Shown: piece by piece, positions 11,466 to 22,958 of the stretch
Numbering within the stretch: position 1 is the stretch's first letter
Layout: the number at the start of each line of letters is the position of its first letter
DNA from: Cylindrodendrum hubeiense
Lineage: Eukaryota; Ascomycota; Sordariomycetes; Hypocreales; Nectriaceae
Assembly (NCBI GenBank): GCA_014621425.1
Contig: JAANBB010000069.1
Span: 62,001-126,000 of the forward strand
DNA: 64,000 nucleotides
Direction: 5' to 3'
Translations under genes and position numbers: made by a program
The notes under the pieces: model-generated
The model's input: the letters and a program-made list of their open reading frames with translations, nothing else
Databases searched by the model: none
What the model was told of the DNA's origin: nothing

Positions 11466-13253
11466 ATGGCGAACCACCTACTAAGCCTTCCATATGAGCT
11501 CCGGGACTCGATCTGGTCCTTTGCTTCTAGCGCTGGCGCCTGCAATGGCCTGGCTGGAACCTGTCGCCAGATCCAAGACGAATTCCGACCGGTCTTCAAG
11601 TTTCCGCAAACCGTGCAGGAGCTCATCGGCCTCAAGATCTGGGTAGACTCATCCTATATCAATGGCCAGTGGCTGAAGCTCTGCTATACTTGGTCGGAGG
11701 GCGCCACGACTTACCAGCAAGTCACCATGATCCAGGACTTGAGCGATGATGAGCTACATCGCTTCCTACAGAAGATTCAACACATCACTTATTTCGAGAT
11801 CCATCTTGTTGCTCCACGGCGAGGTCACTTCGTCGGTGCCTTGTTGATGATGCTCGCGAAGGTCCAGGACGCCTATCACATTGCTTGGTCAACATCTCCC
11901 AAGCGCAGGGTCAGACGGAAGAAGAAAGCCACCCGAATTATCAGCCCTTTCACCATCGTGTTCCGTACCGAAGACAGTGATGCCAGGCCACTAAACTCGA
12001 AGCCATTCTGGGAATGCCGCGCTCCAAAGGACCTCAGAGATCCGACTCGAGAGCATGACCCGGATTGGGGCCCGTCCCCTTTCTTCTACGAATGCTTTAT
12101 GGCCAATCTGCCCCATTATTTCAAGACCGAGCCCAGGTTCAGATTTGGGAGTTGGCCACGGCCGCACGTGTCCACCTTTGGTCTACAAGCCAAAGTCACG
12201 CCTGCACTACTGCCCTCGCGACCCCGACCGCTTGGACGCGATGGCCTGGCCCTGTTTGTAGGAAAAGAAGTGGTAGAGCTCTCCAAGCATCAGGGATATC
12301 GGAGAGATGCCCATAGAAACCTATTGGTTCCTACAGACCATAGGTATGAGTATATCCGGGCTGATACGGTCAGCCTGGAAATACGACTTCATTTCCTTCT
12401 CGACTCGCTCGTTGGGCCTATAGGAGGGCCACTCGATATGCTGCGATTACATCGCTTCAAGACAATGGATGATGTGCGCGACGGGAATATCTTGGCCCAG
12501 AATATGGGTGCTCGTCTAAATTCCGGTCTAGGAGGCTGTGGAGGACTGAAGAGAGCCATTACCAGTGCAGCTCGACTACTTCGCTACCTATTCAATCCTT
12601 TCGCATCGGCTGAGATAAGAGAGGCGCGATCTGCCTGTGCGCATCTCGCCCAGATTGGATGGTCCCAAGACATGGTCCATCCGCGAGATATCTCAGCAAT
12701 CTGCCCACGGGATCTGTGGTTGCAGTATTATCCAAATGGCATTCGATTCCCGCGGAAGGGGTGCAAGAGGGATGGGGGCGGAAGTTTGGTAGAATGGCGC
12801 CATCACATTGCAGTTACAGTACGCGCGAAGGAACTAGGCCGCGTGACTCAGTGGTGGGACTGCGTGTGTTGCTGCGAAGAGTCGTGCGAGGGATGGGACA
12901 AGGTATTCATTGCTGCGCGTGCCTTCGATGGACACGTGTGCGGCTGGAAATTCTTCATAACCGTGGGCCACAAGGCTAGCGATCCCAGCTGGTGCGGGTG
13001 TCTAGAATGCGGGGATGCCCATCGGCCAGCCATGATGCATCGGAGCTTTTCCGGGCCCATGCATCTTCAGAGGGGGACAGCTAGAGGTGAATGTGACCGC
13101 CTCCAGCTGCGACAGGCACCTAAGTGTTCGATGATAAACGCCATCAAATGGATATCGAACCCCTATTTAGGGACACACGGAAGCCATAAGTGCGTTACTG
13201 ATTCTCCTTATTGTTGTCAGATCTCAGGTACCCATAGACAAAACGGGATCTGA
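11466..13253 (+). CDS. hypothetical protein with 2EXR/F-box-like N-terminus
   Basis: An intronless frame; the chosen ATG (11466, context CGCCATGGC) starts MANHLLSLPYELRDSIWSFA. The L-P-x-E-L-R-x-x-I-W core followed by a TCRQIQDEFRPVF segment resembles the 2EXR/F-box-like motif at the N-terminus of many ascomycete proteins. The product is 595 residues. The rest is not recognised. The C-terminal third is rich in Cys and Trp (WWDCVCCCEESCEGW, WCGCLECGD), so metal binding or disulfides are possible. A second in-frame ATG at 11334 would add 44 residues. No membrane segment is seen. The role is unknown; F-box-like proteins can act as ubiquitin-ligase adaptors, but that is only analogy here. Confidence 0.7.
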   Translation: MANHLLSLPYELRDSIWSFASSAGACNGLAGTCRQIQDEFRPVFKFPQTVQELIGLKIWVDSSYINGQWLKLCYTWSEGATTYQQVTMIQDLSDDELHRFLQKIQHITYFEIHLVAPRRGHFVGALLMMLAKVQDAYHIAWSTSPKRRVRRKKKATRIISPFTIVFRTEDSDARPLNSKPFWECRAPKDLRDPTREHDPDWGPSPFFYECFMANLPHYFKTEPRFRFGSWPRPHVSTFGLQAKVTPALLPSRPRPLGRDGLALFVGKEVVELSKHQGYRRDAHRNLLVPTDHRYEYIRADTVSLEIRLHFLLDSLVGPIGGPLDMLRLHRFKTMDDVRDGNILAQNMGARLNSGLGGCGGLKRAITSAARLLRYLFNPFASAEIREARSACAHLAQIGWSQDMVHPRDISAICPRDLWLQYYPNGIRFPRKGCKRDGGGSLVEWRHHIAVTVRAKELGRVTQWWDCVCCCEESCEGWDKVFIAARAFDGHVCGWKFFITVGHKASDPSWCGCLECGDAHRPAMMHRSFSGPMHLQRGTARGECDRLQLRQAPKCSMINAIKWISNPYLGTHGSHKCVTDSPYCCQISGTHRQNGI

Positions 13254-14469
13254 AGAGACGTTACATGGGGCGGACCACATTGGACTGAACGACAAAATTG
13301 TTGTTGGTGGCATGGTGGTAGATGGTAGACCAAGGAAAATCGAATCAAATTGAAGAAAATAAAACTGAAATTTACCTCTCTATGCTAGCCCCATCTAGAT
13401 TTCCAGGCACTACTACAAAGAAGTCCAAAATCCAACGTCTTGTACGAATACTAATGAGATAATATACTTATACCTTTATGACCTAAATCTATGCTCAGAA
13501 CCTAACGAAATAAGGAGAACGAGGGTGTTTAGGGTAACCCGGCCCAAATTGGGACATCATTGGTCAACTATCTAATCTTCAAGGTCGGATCTTCTCGGCT
13601 TGTCACTTTTCTGCAAGCATGAAGAGGTTACATATATACTGGGGCTCTATATGCAGCATTCGTCATTCGCCGTTCATTGAAAACTCCGTCGGTTGACTTA
13701 AACTCCGTTTACATGGAGCCTTCGTCTTCGTATATGAATCCCGGTCGTCTGAATCCCGCTCGCGTGAATCCCGGCGGTCTAAAATACTCACTCTTCTTTT
13801 CTTGCTATCAATTAACGTAAATTGTTTACAGATCTAATTTCTCCATTACTGCTCTTCCCGCTGCTTACGCCCGTTTTTACCAGGAATTATTTAAGAGCTT
13901 AACGCTCCGAGTCAGCATCTTAGAACTTATAGCGCACTGAAGGAACTGATCGCTAAACGAATTCTCGGATTTGCCCGACGGGATCCACACGGCATCGACG
14001 ACCGGAATTCGCATTGAAACACGGCATTGACAATCTGGTCCCCCTTTTACACGGCGGGAGGCGACAATTGTTGAGGGGCGGCCCCGTTTTTCGTCATAGC
14101 ACAAACCTCGGCTCAAGGGATTATTCCCCAATTAGGAACGACGCCCGGTCCTCCGATGGCTCAGCGCCAAATACGTGTTTCACCATGACGACACTCGACA
14201 GGGCTGGTCCGTTGAGCCTCCAAGATAGCCCAAACCTAGAGTGAAAAGTGGATGTTGAGATCTTTTTTCGTTCGCGGAACCAAGATAATTGCTGGAATTT
14301 CCAACGCTTGGGCCCCACGTGTGATGATGCCGAGGCATAATCTATACGGAGATTGGCCATGACAGGACGTGGCCATATTTCGAATTGAATATCTACTAGC
14401 CAAGTCCTCTTCCTGAGAATAGCTTTCTCAGACGGGTTCGTGATAAGTCGTGACATAATTTCACAAACA
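13254..14469. other. intergenic, 1.2 kb, partly repetitive
   Basis: No gene is recognisable. The stretch 13600-13880 has short repeated phrases (AACTCCGT twice, GAATCCCG three times) and looks like decayed repeat DNA. The rest is the promoter side of the CYP505 gene. Confidence 0.5.
13736..13780. repeat. three tandem 15-bp units beginning GAATCCCG
   Basis: Units at 13736-13750, 13751-13765 and 13766-13780 each begin GAATCCCG and differ in the last seven bases. This is a short degenerate tandem array in gene-free DNA. Confidence 0.85.
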
Positions 14470-17400
14470 ATGGCGGATATGCAAGCAACCGTCGACATTC
14501 CAGAGCCCAAGGGCCTGCCATTTCTTGGCAACATTGCAGCCCTCGACTCTGAATTTCCACTTGGGTCGATGAAATCCCTAGCCGACCAATTCGGTGAGCT
14601 CAACAGCTGGGTTTGAGTCGATCTTTTGCTAATTTAATTATCTACAAGGTGAGATCTATCGTTTGCGATTCCCTGACAGGACCGTCGTCATCGTCTCCAA
14701 CCACGCATTGGTCAACGAGACCTGTAACGAGAAGCGCTTCAAGAAATCAGTAAATTCGGCATTGAATGTTTGTCACCAAAATCACATTGCAGGGTGTTTT
14801 CTGACCTCTATCCTAGCAAGTCAGAGCGGGTGTCCATGATGGACTATTCACAGTAAGCCAACGCGTCCCAAATTGGCCATTTTGTTTAACAATTAATCTA
14901 GGCGAGAATGGGAGAGGAGAATTGGGGAATCGCCCACCGAGTGCTTATGCCAGCATTCGGTCCCCTGTCAATTAGGGGAATGTACGATGAGATGCACGAT
15001 ATCGCGTCCCAACTTGCTCTGAAATGGGCACGATATGGACCCGACAATTCAATTGCTGTCACCGACGACTTTACTCGACTCACTCTGGATACACTGGCAC
15101 TATGCTCCATGGGATATCGGTTTAACAGTTACTACTCTCCAGTTCTTCACCCATTCATTGAAGCAATGGGCGACTTCCTCACTGAAGCTGGCGAGAAACC
15201 CCGTCGCCTACCACTACCCGCCATGGTCTACCGGGCTCGCGATGAGAAACTCATGAGCGATATCGAGGTCATGAGGAGCACCGCGAAAGAAGTGCTAGAG
15301 GCTCGCAAGGCAGAGGACAACAGCGAACGGAAGGATCTTTTGGACGCAATGTTGAAGGGTGTCGACACGAAGACGGGGAAAAAGATGAACGACGAGAGCA
15401 TCATGGACAACCTTATCACCTTTTTGATCGCTGGGCATGAGACAACTTCCGGTATGCTCTCATTCGCATTCTACCAACTTCTTAAGCACCCAGAGGCGTA
15501 TCAAAAAGCGCAGCAAGAGGTAGATGATGTGGTCGGAAAGGGTGTTATTGAGGTTGGGCACCTATCGAAGCTGCCGTATATCAATGGCGTTCTCCGCGAA
15601 ACCCTACGGATCAATGCGACAATCCCCCTGTTTACCGTCGAAGCATTCGAAGACACCGTCCTGGCTGGTAAATATCCGGTCAAAGCAGGTGAGACCATCG
15701 TTAATCTGCTCGCAAAATCGCACCTGGACCCTGCGGTATTCGGCGACGATGCGAACGATTTCAAACCTGAGCGCATGTTTGACGAGAACTTTGAGCGACT
15801 TAACCGCGAGTTCCCCAACTCATGGAAGCCCTTTGGAAATGGTATGCGTGGCTGCATTGGACGCCCTTTCGCTTGGCAAGAAGCATTGCTGGTCATGGTT
15901 ATGCTTCTGCAGAACTTCAACTTTGTCCTTGACCCGAACTATACTTTTGACGTCAAACAAACGTTGACGATCAAGCCGAAGGATATGCACATGCGCGCTA
16001 TTCTGCGCGATGGTCTTACGCCTACCACCCTCGAGCGTCGTCTGGCCGGAATAGTAAAGCCAGAGAAAAAGGCAGCAAGAGCTGCTACCAACGGTGCTAC
16101 CGAGGACAGCGAGAGTGGCGTTCCAGTGACGATTCTGTACGGCTCTAACAGCGGAACGTGTGAGTCTTTAGCGCGGCGCGTTGCAACCGATGCCGCAGCC
16201 CATGGATTCCGTGCTACAAAGGTCGATTGCCTGGATAGCGCAAAGAACAACCTACCTGCGGACCAGCCAGTAGTCATCATCACATCATCATACGAGGGAC
16301 AGCCTCCAGATAACGCGGGGCATTTCGTGGCTTGGGTTGAGCAGACGAAGCCGGAACAGAAACCACTCCATGACGTCTCATACGCTGTCTTTGGCTGCGG
16401 TCACAAGGATTGGGTTCAGACCTTCCATCGCATCCCCAAGCTTGTGGACGGCGCTCTTGAGGATCTTGGTGCTACGAGGCTTGTCGACATCGGGCTCACT
16501 GATGCTTCGACCAGTCAAGTCTTCGAGGACTTTGAAGCCTGGGAAGACAAGACCTTGTGGCCTGCGCTAACCGCTCGTTACAATGCGACAAGTCCTAGCG
16601 AGGGCGTCAATGTAGTTGACGTCACTGTTTCGAACCTTCGAGCCTTGACTTTGCGACAGGATGTCACTGAGGCGACAGTCGTCGACACTCGCAGCTTGGC
16701 AACTGGAGACGACAAGAAGCCGACAAAGAAGCACATCGAGATCCAGCTACCGGAGGACATGACATATACCGCCGGAGACTATCTTGCCATCCTGCCAATC
16801 AACCCTCAAGAGAGTGTTCACCGTGCCATGCGACGCTTTAAGCTTCCTTGGGATGCTCATCTGGAGATCAACACCAATGGCCCACTGGCCCTCCCAACAA
16901 ACACTTCTGTTCCTGCCAACGACATTCTCAGCTCTTACGTGGAGCTGTCTCAGCCTGCAACAAAGAGAGTGAGTAAACTATATATTTCCTCTACAAGTTC
17001 GGCATGCTAACATATTCTCTAAAGAACCTACTCACCATCGCCGAAGCCGCGTCGGATGAAGCCACCAAGGCTGCAATCCAAACTCTGGCCAACGATGCGT
17101 ACGCAGATGAGATTATCGCCAAACGAGTGTCTGTTCTTGACATCCTTGAGCGCTATCCCTCGATTGACCTTCCCATTGGCGAGTTCCTACTCATGATGCC
17201 TTCGATGCGCATCCGACAATAGTAAGCTTTTATCCTGTCTACTGATCGAACTAGATCTAACATTCACACAGCTCCGTCTCTTCATCACCGCTCTGGAACA
17301 AATCTCACGTCACACTATCCTTCTCTGTCCTCAATGAGCCTTCCCTCTCCGGCCATGGCGCCCACCAGGGCGTTGCCACTTCCTACCTCAACTCACTCTC

Positions 17401-17947
17401 TAAAGGTGACACGCTACACGTCGCCATCCGGCCATCCCAAGCAGCATTTGGTCTCCCTTCAGACCCGGAGTCCACGCCGATGGTTTGCGTCGCCGCGGGC
17501 ACTGGCCTGGCACCTTTCCGCGGCTTCATCCAGGAACGAGCGGCAATGATAGCCTCAGGACGCAAACTCGCGCCAGCCATCCTATTTTTCGGTTGCCGAT
17601 CACCAGAACTGGATGATATTTACCGCCAGGAATTGGATCAGTGGCAAAGCCTCGGCGCTGTGGACGTGCGACGAGCATATAGCCGCGCTTCGGAGCAAAG
17701 TGAAGGATGTCTCCATGTGCAAGATCGAATGTGGAAGGACCGCGAGGACGTCATTGACTTGTGGCAGAAAGGCGCCACAGTTTTTGTATGCGGATCGAGG
17801 GGTGTTGCTGAGTCTGCAAAAGAATCGATTATCAAGATTAAAATCGAAATGGAAAGCAGAATCGATGGAAAGACGGACCTGGAGACTACCCAGAAGTGGT
17901 TTGAGTCTCTTCGAAATATCCGTTATGTAACGGATGTGTTTGATTAG
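14470..17947 (+). CDS. CYP505-type self-sufficient P450 (fatty-acid hydroxylase fused to P450 reductase)
   Basis: Six exons join in frame: 14470-14593, 14649-14767, 14817-14852, 14902-16968, 17025-17221 and 17272-17947, about 1072 residues, the normal length of P450foxy/BM3-like enzymes. The P450 half has the I-helix AGHETTSG (near residue 270) and the heme loop FGNGMRGCIG with the Cys ligand near residue 410. The flavodoxin (FMN) domain begins TILYGSNSGTCE near residue 502. The FAD domain shows R-Q-Y-S (created by the 17222-17271 intron splice), and the NADPH domain shows CVAAGTGLAPFRGF and FGCRSPELD. In this family one chain takes electrons from NADPH to heme and hydroxylates fatty acids near the omega end, usually at the ER membrane or in the cytosol. 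It converges with the ABC-G pump gene. The exact substrate is unknown. Confidence 0.95.
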
Positions 17948-18217
17948 AATATTGACATGATGACGGAGAATTACTATGATTGGGTATAGATTGGTATCTG
18001 TTGAAAATAGACTAGAGCATGCTACTTTTAGGCGGATGGAAACGTTTACAACGCAGCGCTTCCAAATGAATGTAAATCAGTGGCGCTTAAGAAGGGATAT
18101 TTGAATATAAGCTATGTAGAATCTTGTTTCGGAAGCACTTGCGTATAAATGAAGAGAAAACAAAAGAAAACACGACCTTTGTCTCTGTCTGGCCGAGAAA
18201 ATCGGTCAAGGTTGCGA

Positions 18218-21200
18218 CTAAGCTCTTCTAACTTTCCATGTCCGTACTCTGAAGATATAATATAAAGTTACTGTGCTCAAGATATTGAAGGCAACGTAGC
18301 ACCAGAAAATACCATAGTTGCGCCAGCGGTCCTTCCAATGAATTTCGCGTGCTGCCAGGTACTGATCTGCTGACGAAATGGAGCAATATTCGCAGTCCGA
18401 CGTTGCATTGGGGTTGTAAAGGCTTCCAGTTGCTGTTTTCAAGAACTCAGCCAAGTACTTCCCACATGTCTCACCGGACGGTGGATTGAATATGCTCAGC
18501 TCGCTTTCGGAACAATGAACTTCCCGACCATGGAGAACAGTGCTGCTGATTCCACCGATGTAGTATGTGAATGGAGACACGCGCCACATAAAGGTCCAAA
18601 ATCCCGGCAGCGCACTTGGCGGCTGCATGACACCACTGAAGATGAATGAGAGAGCGAACATGAGGATTGCCAGCATGGCTGCGACTGTAGGATCTGGCAC
18701 TGCGGCGACGACCATCTGGGCCATACTCGCAGCGTAAATATAGAACTGAATGATAAAGAGCAGAACAAGACCCTTTGTTTCCCCACTGGTGTGAGTACCG
18801 AAGACGGAGAAGAAGAAAGACACCCACGAGCAGATTCCCAGGAGTATTTGCCAGGGCAACTCAACGAGCACTTGGGACAAGATAAAAACCTTCCACGAGT
18901 ATACTCGAGATGGCCGCTCGCGCACTTCGTATATGGACCGTTGTATGACGAACTTGGGCATGACCTGGTTGACGAGCGTTGAAAAGATAGTGCACATCAG
19001 AAAGATGCTGAACAAGGCATCCTGGAGGCCCTGCTGAGAATTGTTTGCCTTCCAGAAAGAGAATCCAATGAATAGACCAGACGCGATGCCGAGCATGAAC
19101 TTGGAGAATATGTACTCTGGCTGCCGAAAGTATTGTTGAAAGGCTCGGACAGCTACGAAACGAAACTGGCCAAGAAATGACGTGGCAAACTCCTCGTTCA
19201 TATCTTCCCCGGATATATTGGTCTTTTCAAGGTGCTGAAGACGATCAAGCTCAGAAAGAACTAAAGTTCGCTCAAGGCTGTTGCTCCAGGCTGCGACCCA
19301 ATCTACATCTGCAGAGATGTTTCCAGACACCAAGTTGAGGATGTACTCTGCTGGATTCTCCGTCTCACCGCAGCGCTTGCCGCCATTCCGAGAAAAGTAA
19401 TCTAGGAGGGTTGTAGACTGCGTGCCTATGTCGCCAAAATACACAGTCTTGCCCCCTGCAGCTAGGAAGAGCAGGCGGTCGAATGTTTGGAAGAGCAAGG
19501 CACTCGGCTGGTGAATCGTTGCCAATACTGCCTGGCCATGATCGGCCAAGTCTCGAAGAAGAGTGCAAATTGTCCACGAGCTCTGAGAATCAAGCCCGCT
19601 TGTAGGCTCATCGAGAAAGATGAGTAGTGAAGGTTTTGCTGCAAGTTCCACGCCAATGCTGAGCAACTTCCTCTGCTCCACGTTGAGGCCTTCTCCGAGC
19701 GAGCCAACTACGGCTTCTGCAAAGTCCTCCATCCCCAACATATTGATGACTTCTTCCACATACTGGTATTTTTCTTGTTCGGAAACCGATCGAGGCTGGC
19801 GTAGTGCTGCGCTAAAACGGAGAGCTTCACGGACGGTGGTGGTCTCGAGGTGCAGGTCCTGCTGCTGCACATAACCCGTCCTCCGGGGAAAGCTCGAATT
19901 TGGCATTTGGCCGCTTATGAGGATGTCACCAGTAACCACGCCAATAGAAACTCTCTGGGCGAGGACGTCAAGAAGGGTAGTCTTGCCAGCTCCCGAGACT
20001 CCCATCAGAGCTGTAAGAGTGCCCGGCTTTACCCAGCCGTTGACGTCGTCTAGCAGCCGTCTGGTGCCTTTATCAAGCGGTATGTCATAATTAACCCCCC
20101 TCCACATAAGCACATCTTTCTGCCCAGGCAAGGAAATGTTGCCATCACCGGCTTCAGTTGTTGGACTAGTCGACGATCCTTCTACGTCGCCCCGTAGGAA
20201 CTTGGGAGCATGTCCGTGGCGAAACACCAAGGCTTCTGCTTTGGATTGGTTACCGCGGTTGAGTTCGGTGGCAACGAGGTAGACAACATGGAAGAATACC
20301 AGAAATGCGACTAGAATACCGTAGTTGCGCCATATGTGTGAGTAGCTGTACTTGTAATTGATCTCGATGAATCGATCGCCGGATATAGAAAGCTGGCCGG
20401 GGATAGAGCCAACAGCTGAGCAGATGAACGCATCACCTGTGCCGTGGGGTGGGATAAACGACGCGCATTCAAACTCTCGTCCGTGAAATTCGTTGACAAT
20501 CAGGGCCTCGAAAGCATAAAATATTGGAGTGATCCATCGGATCCAGGAGAGCCAGGGATGCATGGAGGCCACGGGCAGCGTGAAGCCGGTATACACGACA
20601 ATGAACAGTATCATCATTCCCGCCAAACTCATTGCCTGGCCTGAGGTTCTTGTAACGGCCCCAAGGCTGCGAAAAATTCCCGACATGGTGAGAATCGCGG
20701 TGATGAGAAACAAATAGAAGGTGAAGAACTGAGACGGCTCGCGCCGCAGATTGGCCATGAAATAGAGAATGATACTAAAGGCAGAGCAGCGGAGGAGTTT
20801 GATCGGTAAGTCGACGATGACACTCGCGAGTGCTTCAGTAAAGGGATGCACGAATGCATACCGGGCCTGCTTCTCCACGACCGGCCGCTGGCTGTAGAGT
20901 TGCAGAATCTCGTTTATGGTAATAAGGGTGTTGATAAGCACGGCGAAGAAAAGGACGGCCCCTTTTTGAAAGAAGGCATTGCTCGTGTTGGGCGAGTTAT
21001 AAAAGATAGATCCAATAATCAGTGAGAGGATCACCTGGACTACCACTGTCGACATGGCCGTGGGCCAGTCGTTGCGCAGGCGCTGGTACGCCCTCCGAAT
21101 GCAAAGGCGGATCTGCATCGGGATTGACAGGAGGTACGGGCTGGATGCCCGGGTGTGTTTGGCCTGCTGCTCCATGTGGTGAGACTGGAACTCCTTGGCA

Positions 21201-22456
21201 TCGTCGCTATCCACAGGGTGCTCGCGTTCGTACTCTTCAATCCGTGCCTTGAGCTGGTGGTAATCGTCGCTATTCCTCCAGTACTGCGCAAACTCGGCCG
21301 CGGTTCGGGGCACTTTTTCCTCCATGCCTGGGAACGTTTGCCGCTCGCGAGGATTGGCGATGGCAGTCAGAAAGTCCGGAGCAGCCTGTTTCGGGTCCCT
21401 CTTCCAGCCCATCTCCTCGAAGAAGGCGACGGCGCTATGGCAAGGGCCGTAATAGATCTCGTGGCCGTCGTACAGCACGATGACTTTGTCAAACAGGTCG
21501 TACATGGACTGGGATGACTGGTATGCGGCCACCGCATGACACGATCTGCCCAGGTCGGCCGAGAGGCGAAGAGATGTCGTAAACTGCAGGGCCGAGGCTG
21601 CATCGAGTCCACGCGTGCTATTGTCCCACGCTCCAATGCGTACCCTGGAGAGAAACATTTCGGCGATGCTAACCCGTTTGCGCTCGCCACCACTGATCCC
21701 TCGAACGAAGTTATCACCCACTTTCGTGTTGCACGTACGTGTCAGCCCAAAGACAGCCATGATGACCCCGACAGTCGTCTCTACAAAATCAGATCGCGTC
21801 TGGCTGTCAATTCGCTGTCGTGGCACCCGCGCCGATGCTGCAAATGAGAGAGTCTCGCCCACAGTCAAGTGGGGAAAGTGTTCGTCTACCTCTTGATTGT
21901 AGGCGACATCGCCGCGGTACCGCTTGGTCATTTCCTTGTAGCCAATGCCCCGGTAGTGAATGTTGCTTTGGGGGTCGAGTGTAAGGCCTCCGAGATGGCC
22001 ACAAAACGTCTTGAGTAGCGTCGTGCAGCCACTGCCGGGACGACCCAGAACGAGTAGCAGCTCGCCGCTCTCCAACAAGCCATCAAAACTGCGGAGAATT
22101 TGTCGCTGGGTGACCGGTCTCCAGGAGAGCACCCGGCGGAAAGGTATTGTGAAACTAGACGTTACGGTCTCCTGGAATTGCACAGAGGATCCTAAGCCGG
22201 AAACGCAGACGTTGGAGAAGACAATGCCCTGCTCCTGTGGCTTGATGCCTGCTTGGCTTAGGGACGATATGGCCTTCTGTGCCCAGAAATAGTGGTCGAA
22301 TTCCTCGCTCTCGGGATCTAGGCGGGAGTCGAGATCAGCGTCAGGAAGGGCGACTCCTCGAGACTGTAAGTCTGTGGCGATGCGATTCAACGTTCTAAGC
22401 TCTTCATCCTGGAGGACGTCGGAGTTTTGTCTCCGATTTTGGACGGTTGATACCAT
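18218..22456 (-). CDS. full-size PDR-type ABC-G multidrug transporter
   Basis: An intronless gene of about 1412 residues from the ATG at 22456; the frame is open to 22513 but only with a TTG. The order is NBD1-TMD1-NBD2-TMD2, as in yeast Pdr5. NBD1 has the fungal PDR-type Walker A GRPGSGCTTLLKT (Cys for Lys, near residue 137) and an intact signature VRGISGGERKRVS, with a degenerate Walker B (RIGAWDNSTRGLDA). NBD2 has a canonical Walker A GVSGAGKTTLLDV (near 817), Walker B LLIFLDEPTSGLD and a degenerate signature LNVEQRKLL. This asymmetry is normal for the family. Six hydrophobic segments follow each NBD. Such pumps export drugs, sterol-like compounds or metabolites from the plasma membrane. 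The gene shares a 0.5-kb divergent promoter with a Zn2Cys6 regulator, a likely controller. Confidence 0.95.
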   Translation of the reverse strand: MVSTVQNRRQNSDVLQDEELRTLNRIATDLQSRGVALPDADLDSRLDPESEEFDHYFWAQKAISSLSQAGIKPQEQGIVFSNVCVSGLGSSVQFQETVTSSFTIPFRRVLSWRPVTQRQILRSFDGLLESGELLLVLGRPGSGCTTLLKTFCGHLGGLTLDPQSNIHYRGIGYKEMTKRYRGDVAYNQEVDEHFPHLTVGETLSFAASARVPRQRIDSQTRSDFVETTVGVIMAVFGLTRTCNTKVGDNFVRGISGGERKRVSIAEMFLSRVRIGAWDNSTRGLDAASALQFTTSLRLSADLGRSCHAVAAYQSSQSMYDLFDKVIVLYDGHEIYYGPCHSAVAFFEEMGWKRDPKQAAPDFLTAIANPRERQTFPGMEEKVPRTAAEFAQYWRNSDDYHQLKARIEEYEREHPVDSDDAKEFQSHHMEQQAKHTRASSPYLLSIPMQIRLCIRRAYQRLRNDWPTAMSTVVVQVILSLIIGSIFYNSPNTSNAFFQKGAVLFFAVLINTLITINEILQLYSQRPVVEKQARYAFVHPFTEALASVIVDLPIKLLRCSAFSIILYFMANLRREPSQFFTFYLFLITAILTMSGIFRSLGAVTRTSGQAMSLAGMMILFIVVYTGFTLPVASMHPWLSWIRWITPIFYAFEALIVNEFHGREFECASFIPPHGTGDAFICSAVGSIPGQLSISGDRFIEINYKYSYSHIWRNYGILVAFLVFFHVVYLVATELNRGNQSKAEALVFRHGHAPKFLRGDVEGSSTSPTTEAGDGNISLPGQKDVLMWRGVNYDIPLDKGTRRLLDDVNGWVKPGTLTALMGVSGAGKTTLLDVLAQRVSIGVVTGDILISGQMPNSSFPRRTGYVQQQDLHLETTTVREALRFSAALRQPRSVSEQEKYQYVEEVINMLGMEDFAEAVVGSLGEGLNVEQRKLLSIGVELAAKPSLLIFLDEPTSGLDSQSSWTICTLLRDLADHGQAVLATIHQPSALLFQTFDRLLFLAAGGKTVYFGDIGTQSTTLLDYFSRNGGKRCGETENPAEYILNLVSGNISADVDWVAAWSNSLERTLVLSELDRLQHLEKTNISGEDMNEEFATSFLGQFRFVAVRAFQQYFRQPEYIFSKFMLGIASGLFIGFSFWKANNSQQGLQDALFSIFLMCTIFSTLVNQVMPKFVIQRSIYEVRERPSRVYSWKVFILSQVLVELPWQILLGICSWVSFFFSVFGTHTSGETKGLVLLFIIQFYIYAASMAQMVVAAVPDPTVAAMLAILMFALSFIFSGVMQPPSALPGFWTFMWRVSPFTYYIGGISSTVLHGREVHCSESELSIFNPPSGETCGKYLAEFLKTATGSLYNPNATSDCEYCSISSADQYLAAREIHWKDRWRNYGIFWCYVAFNILSTVTLYYIFRVRTWKVRRA

Positions 22457-22958
22457 GTCTGCAGCTACTTTGATCAAAGAGTGTAGGCTATTAACTGATG
22501 CAGAGAAAGACAAGGGGAAGATAAACAGGAAAGAGAAATATCGATAAATCTGATATCAAGTAGTCATCTGGACCAAGCAACGGCGGTGCCGTAAGATGCC
22601 GGTAGACCTGTGACCAGCATCGTCATGCAGGTCCACATAATCCAACAAAGGCCATTGCCCAATGATATACCCGGGAACCTGAGGGCTTTTCCTTTAATAT
22701 CTCCAAGACCGGTTTCTTAGTCTCGCGCTGAGATCCTTCTTCAAGAGTGGATGTTGCTCGCGACAACTGAATGAAAAAGATGTCCGAGGACGAGAATATG
22801 TCCGCGGACGAATTCGAGCGAGCCAGTTAGACGGAAGAACAGGATGAGTATTGTGGGTCTTGCCGGGGTCTGGAAATAGACAGACTCCATGACGGAAAGC
22901 CGGCTTTGAAACTGCCCGAGCCACCTGATCGACTCACATTCTTGAGGTACAAAGGCAA
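22457..22958. promoter_or_regulatory. shared divergent promoter of ABC-G pump and Zn2Cys6 regulator
   Basis: A 502-bp space with start codons pointing away on both sides. No clear TATA box or inverted CGG triplet pair was identified by eye. The arrangement itself suggests joint control. Confidence 0.5.

Noticed and set aside
14121..14603. Minus-strand frame of 160 codons before and over CYP505 exon 1
   Set aside because: It overlaps a firmly assigned exon and has no family resemblance.
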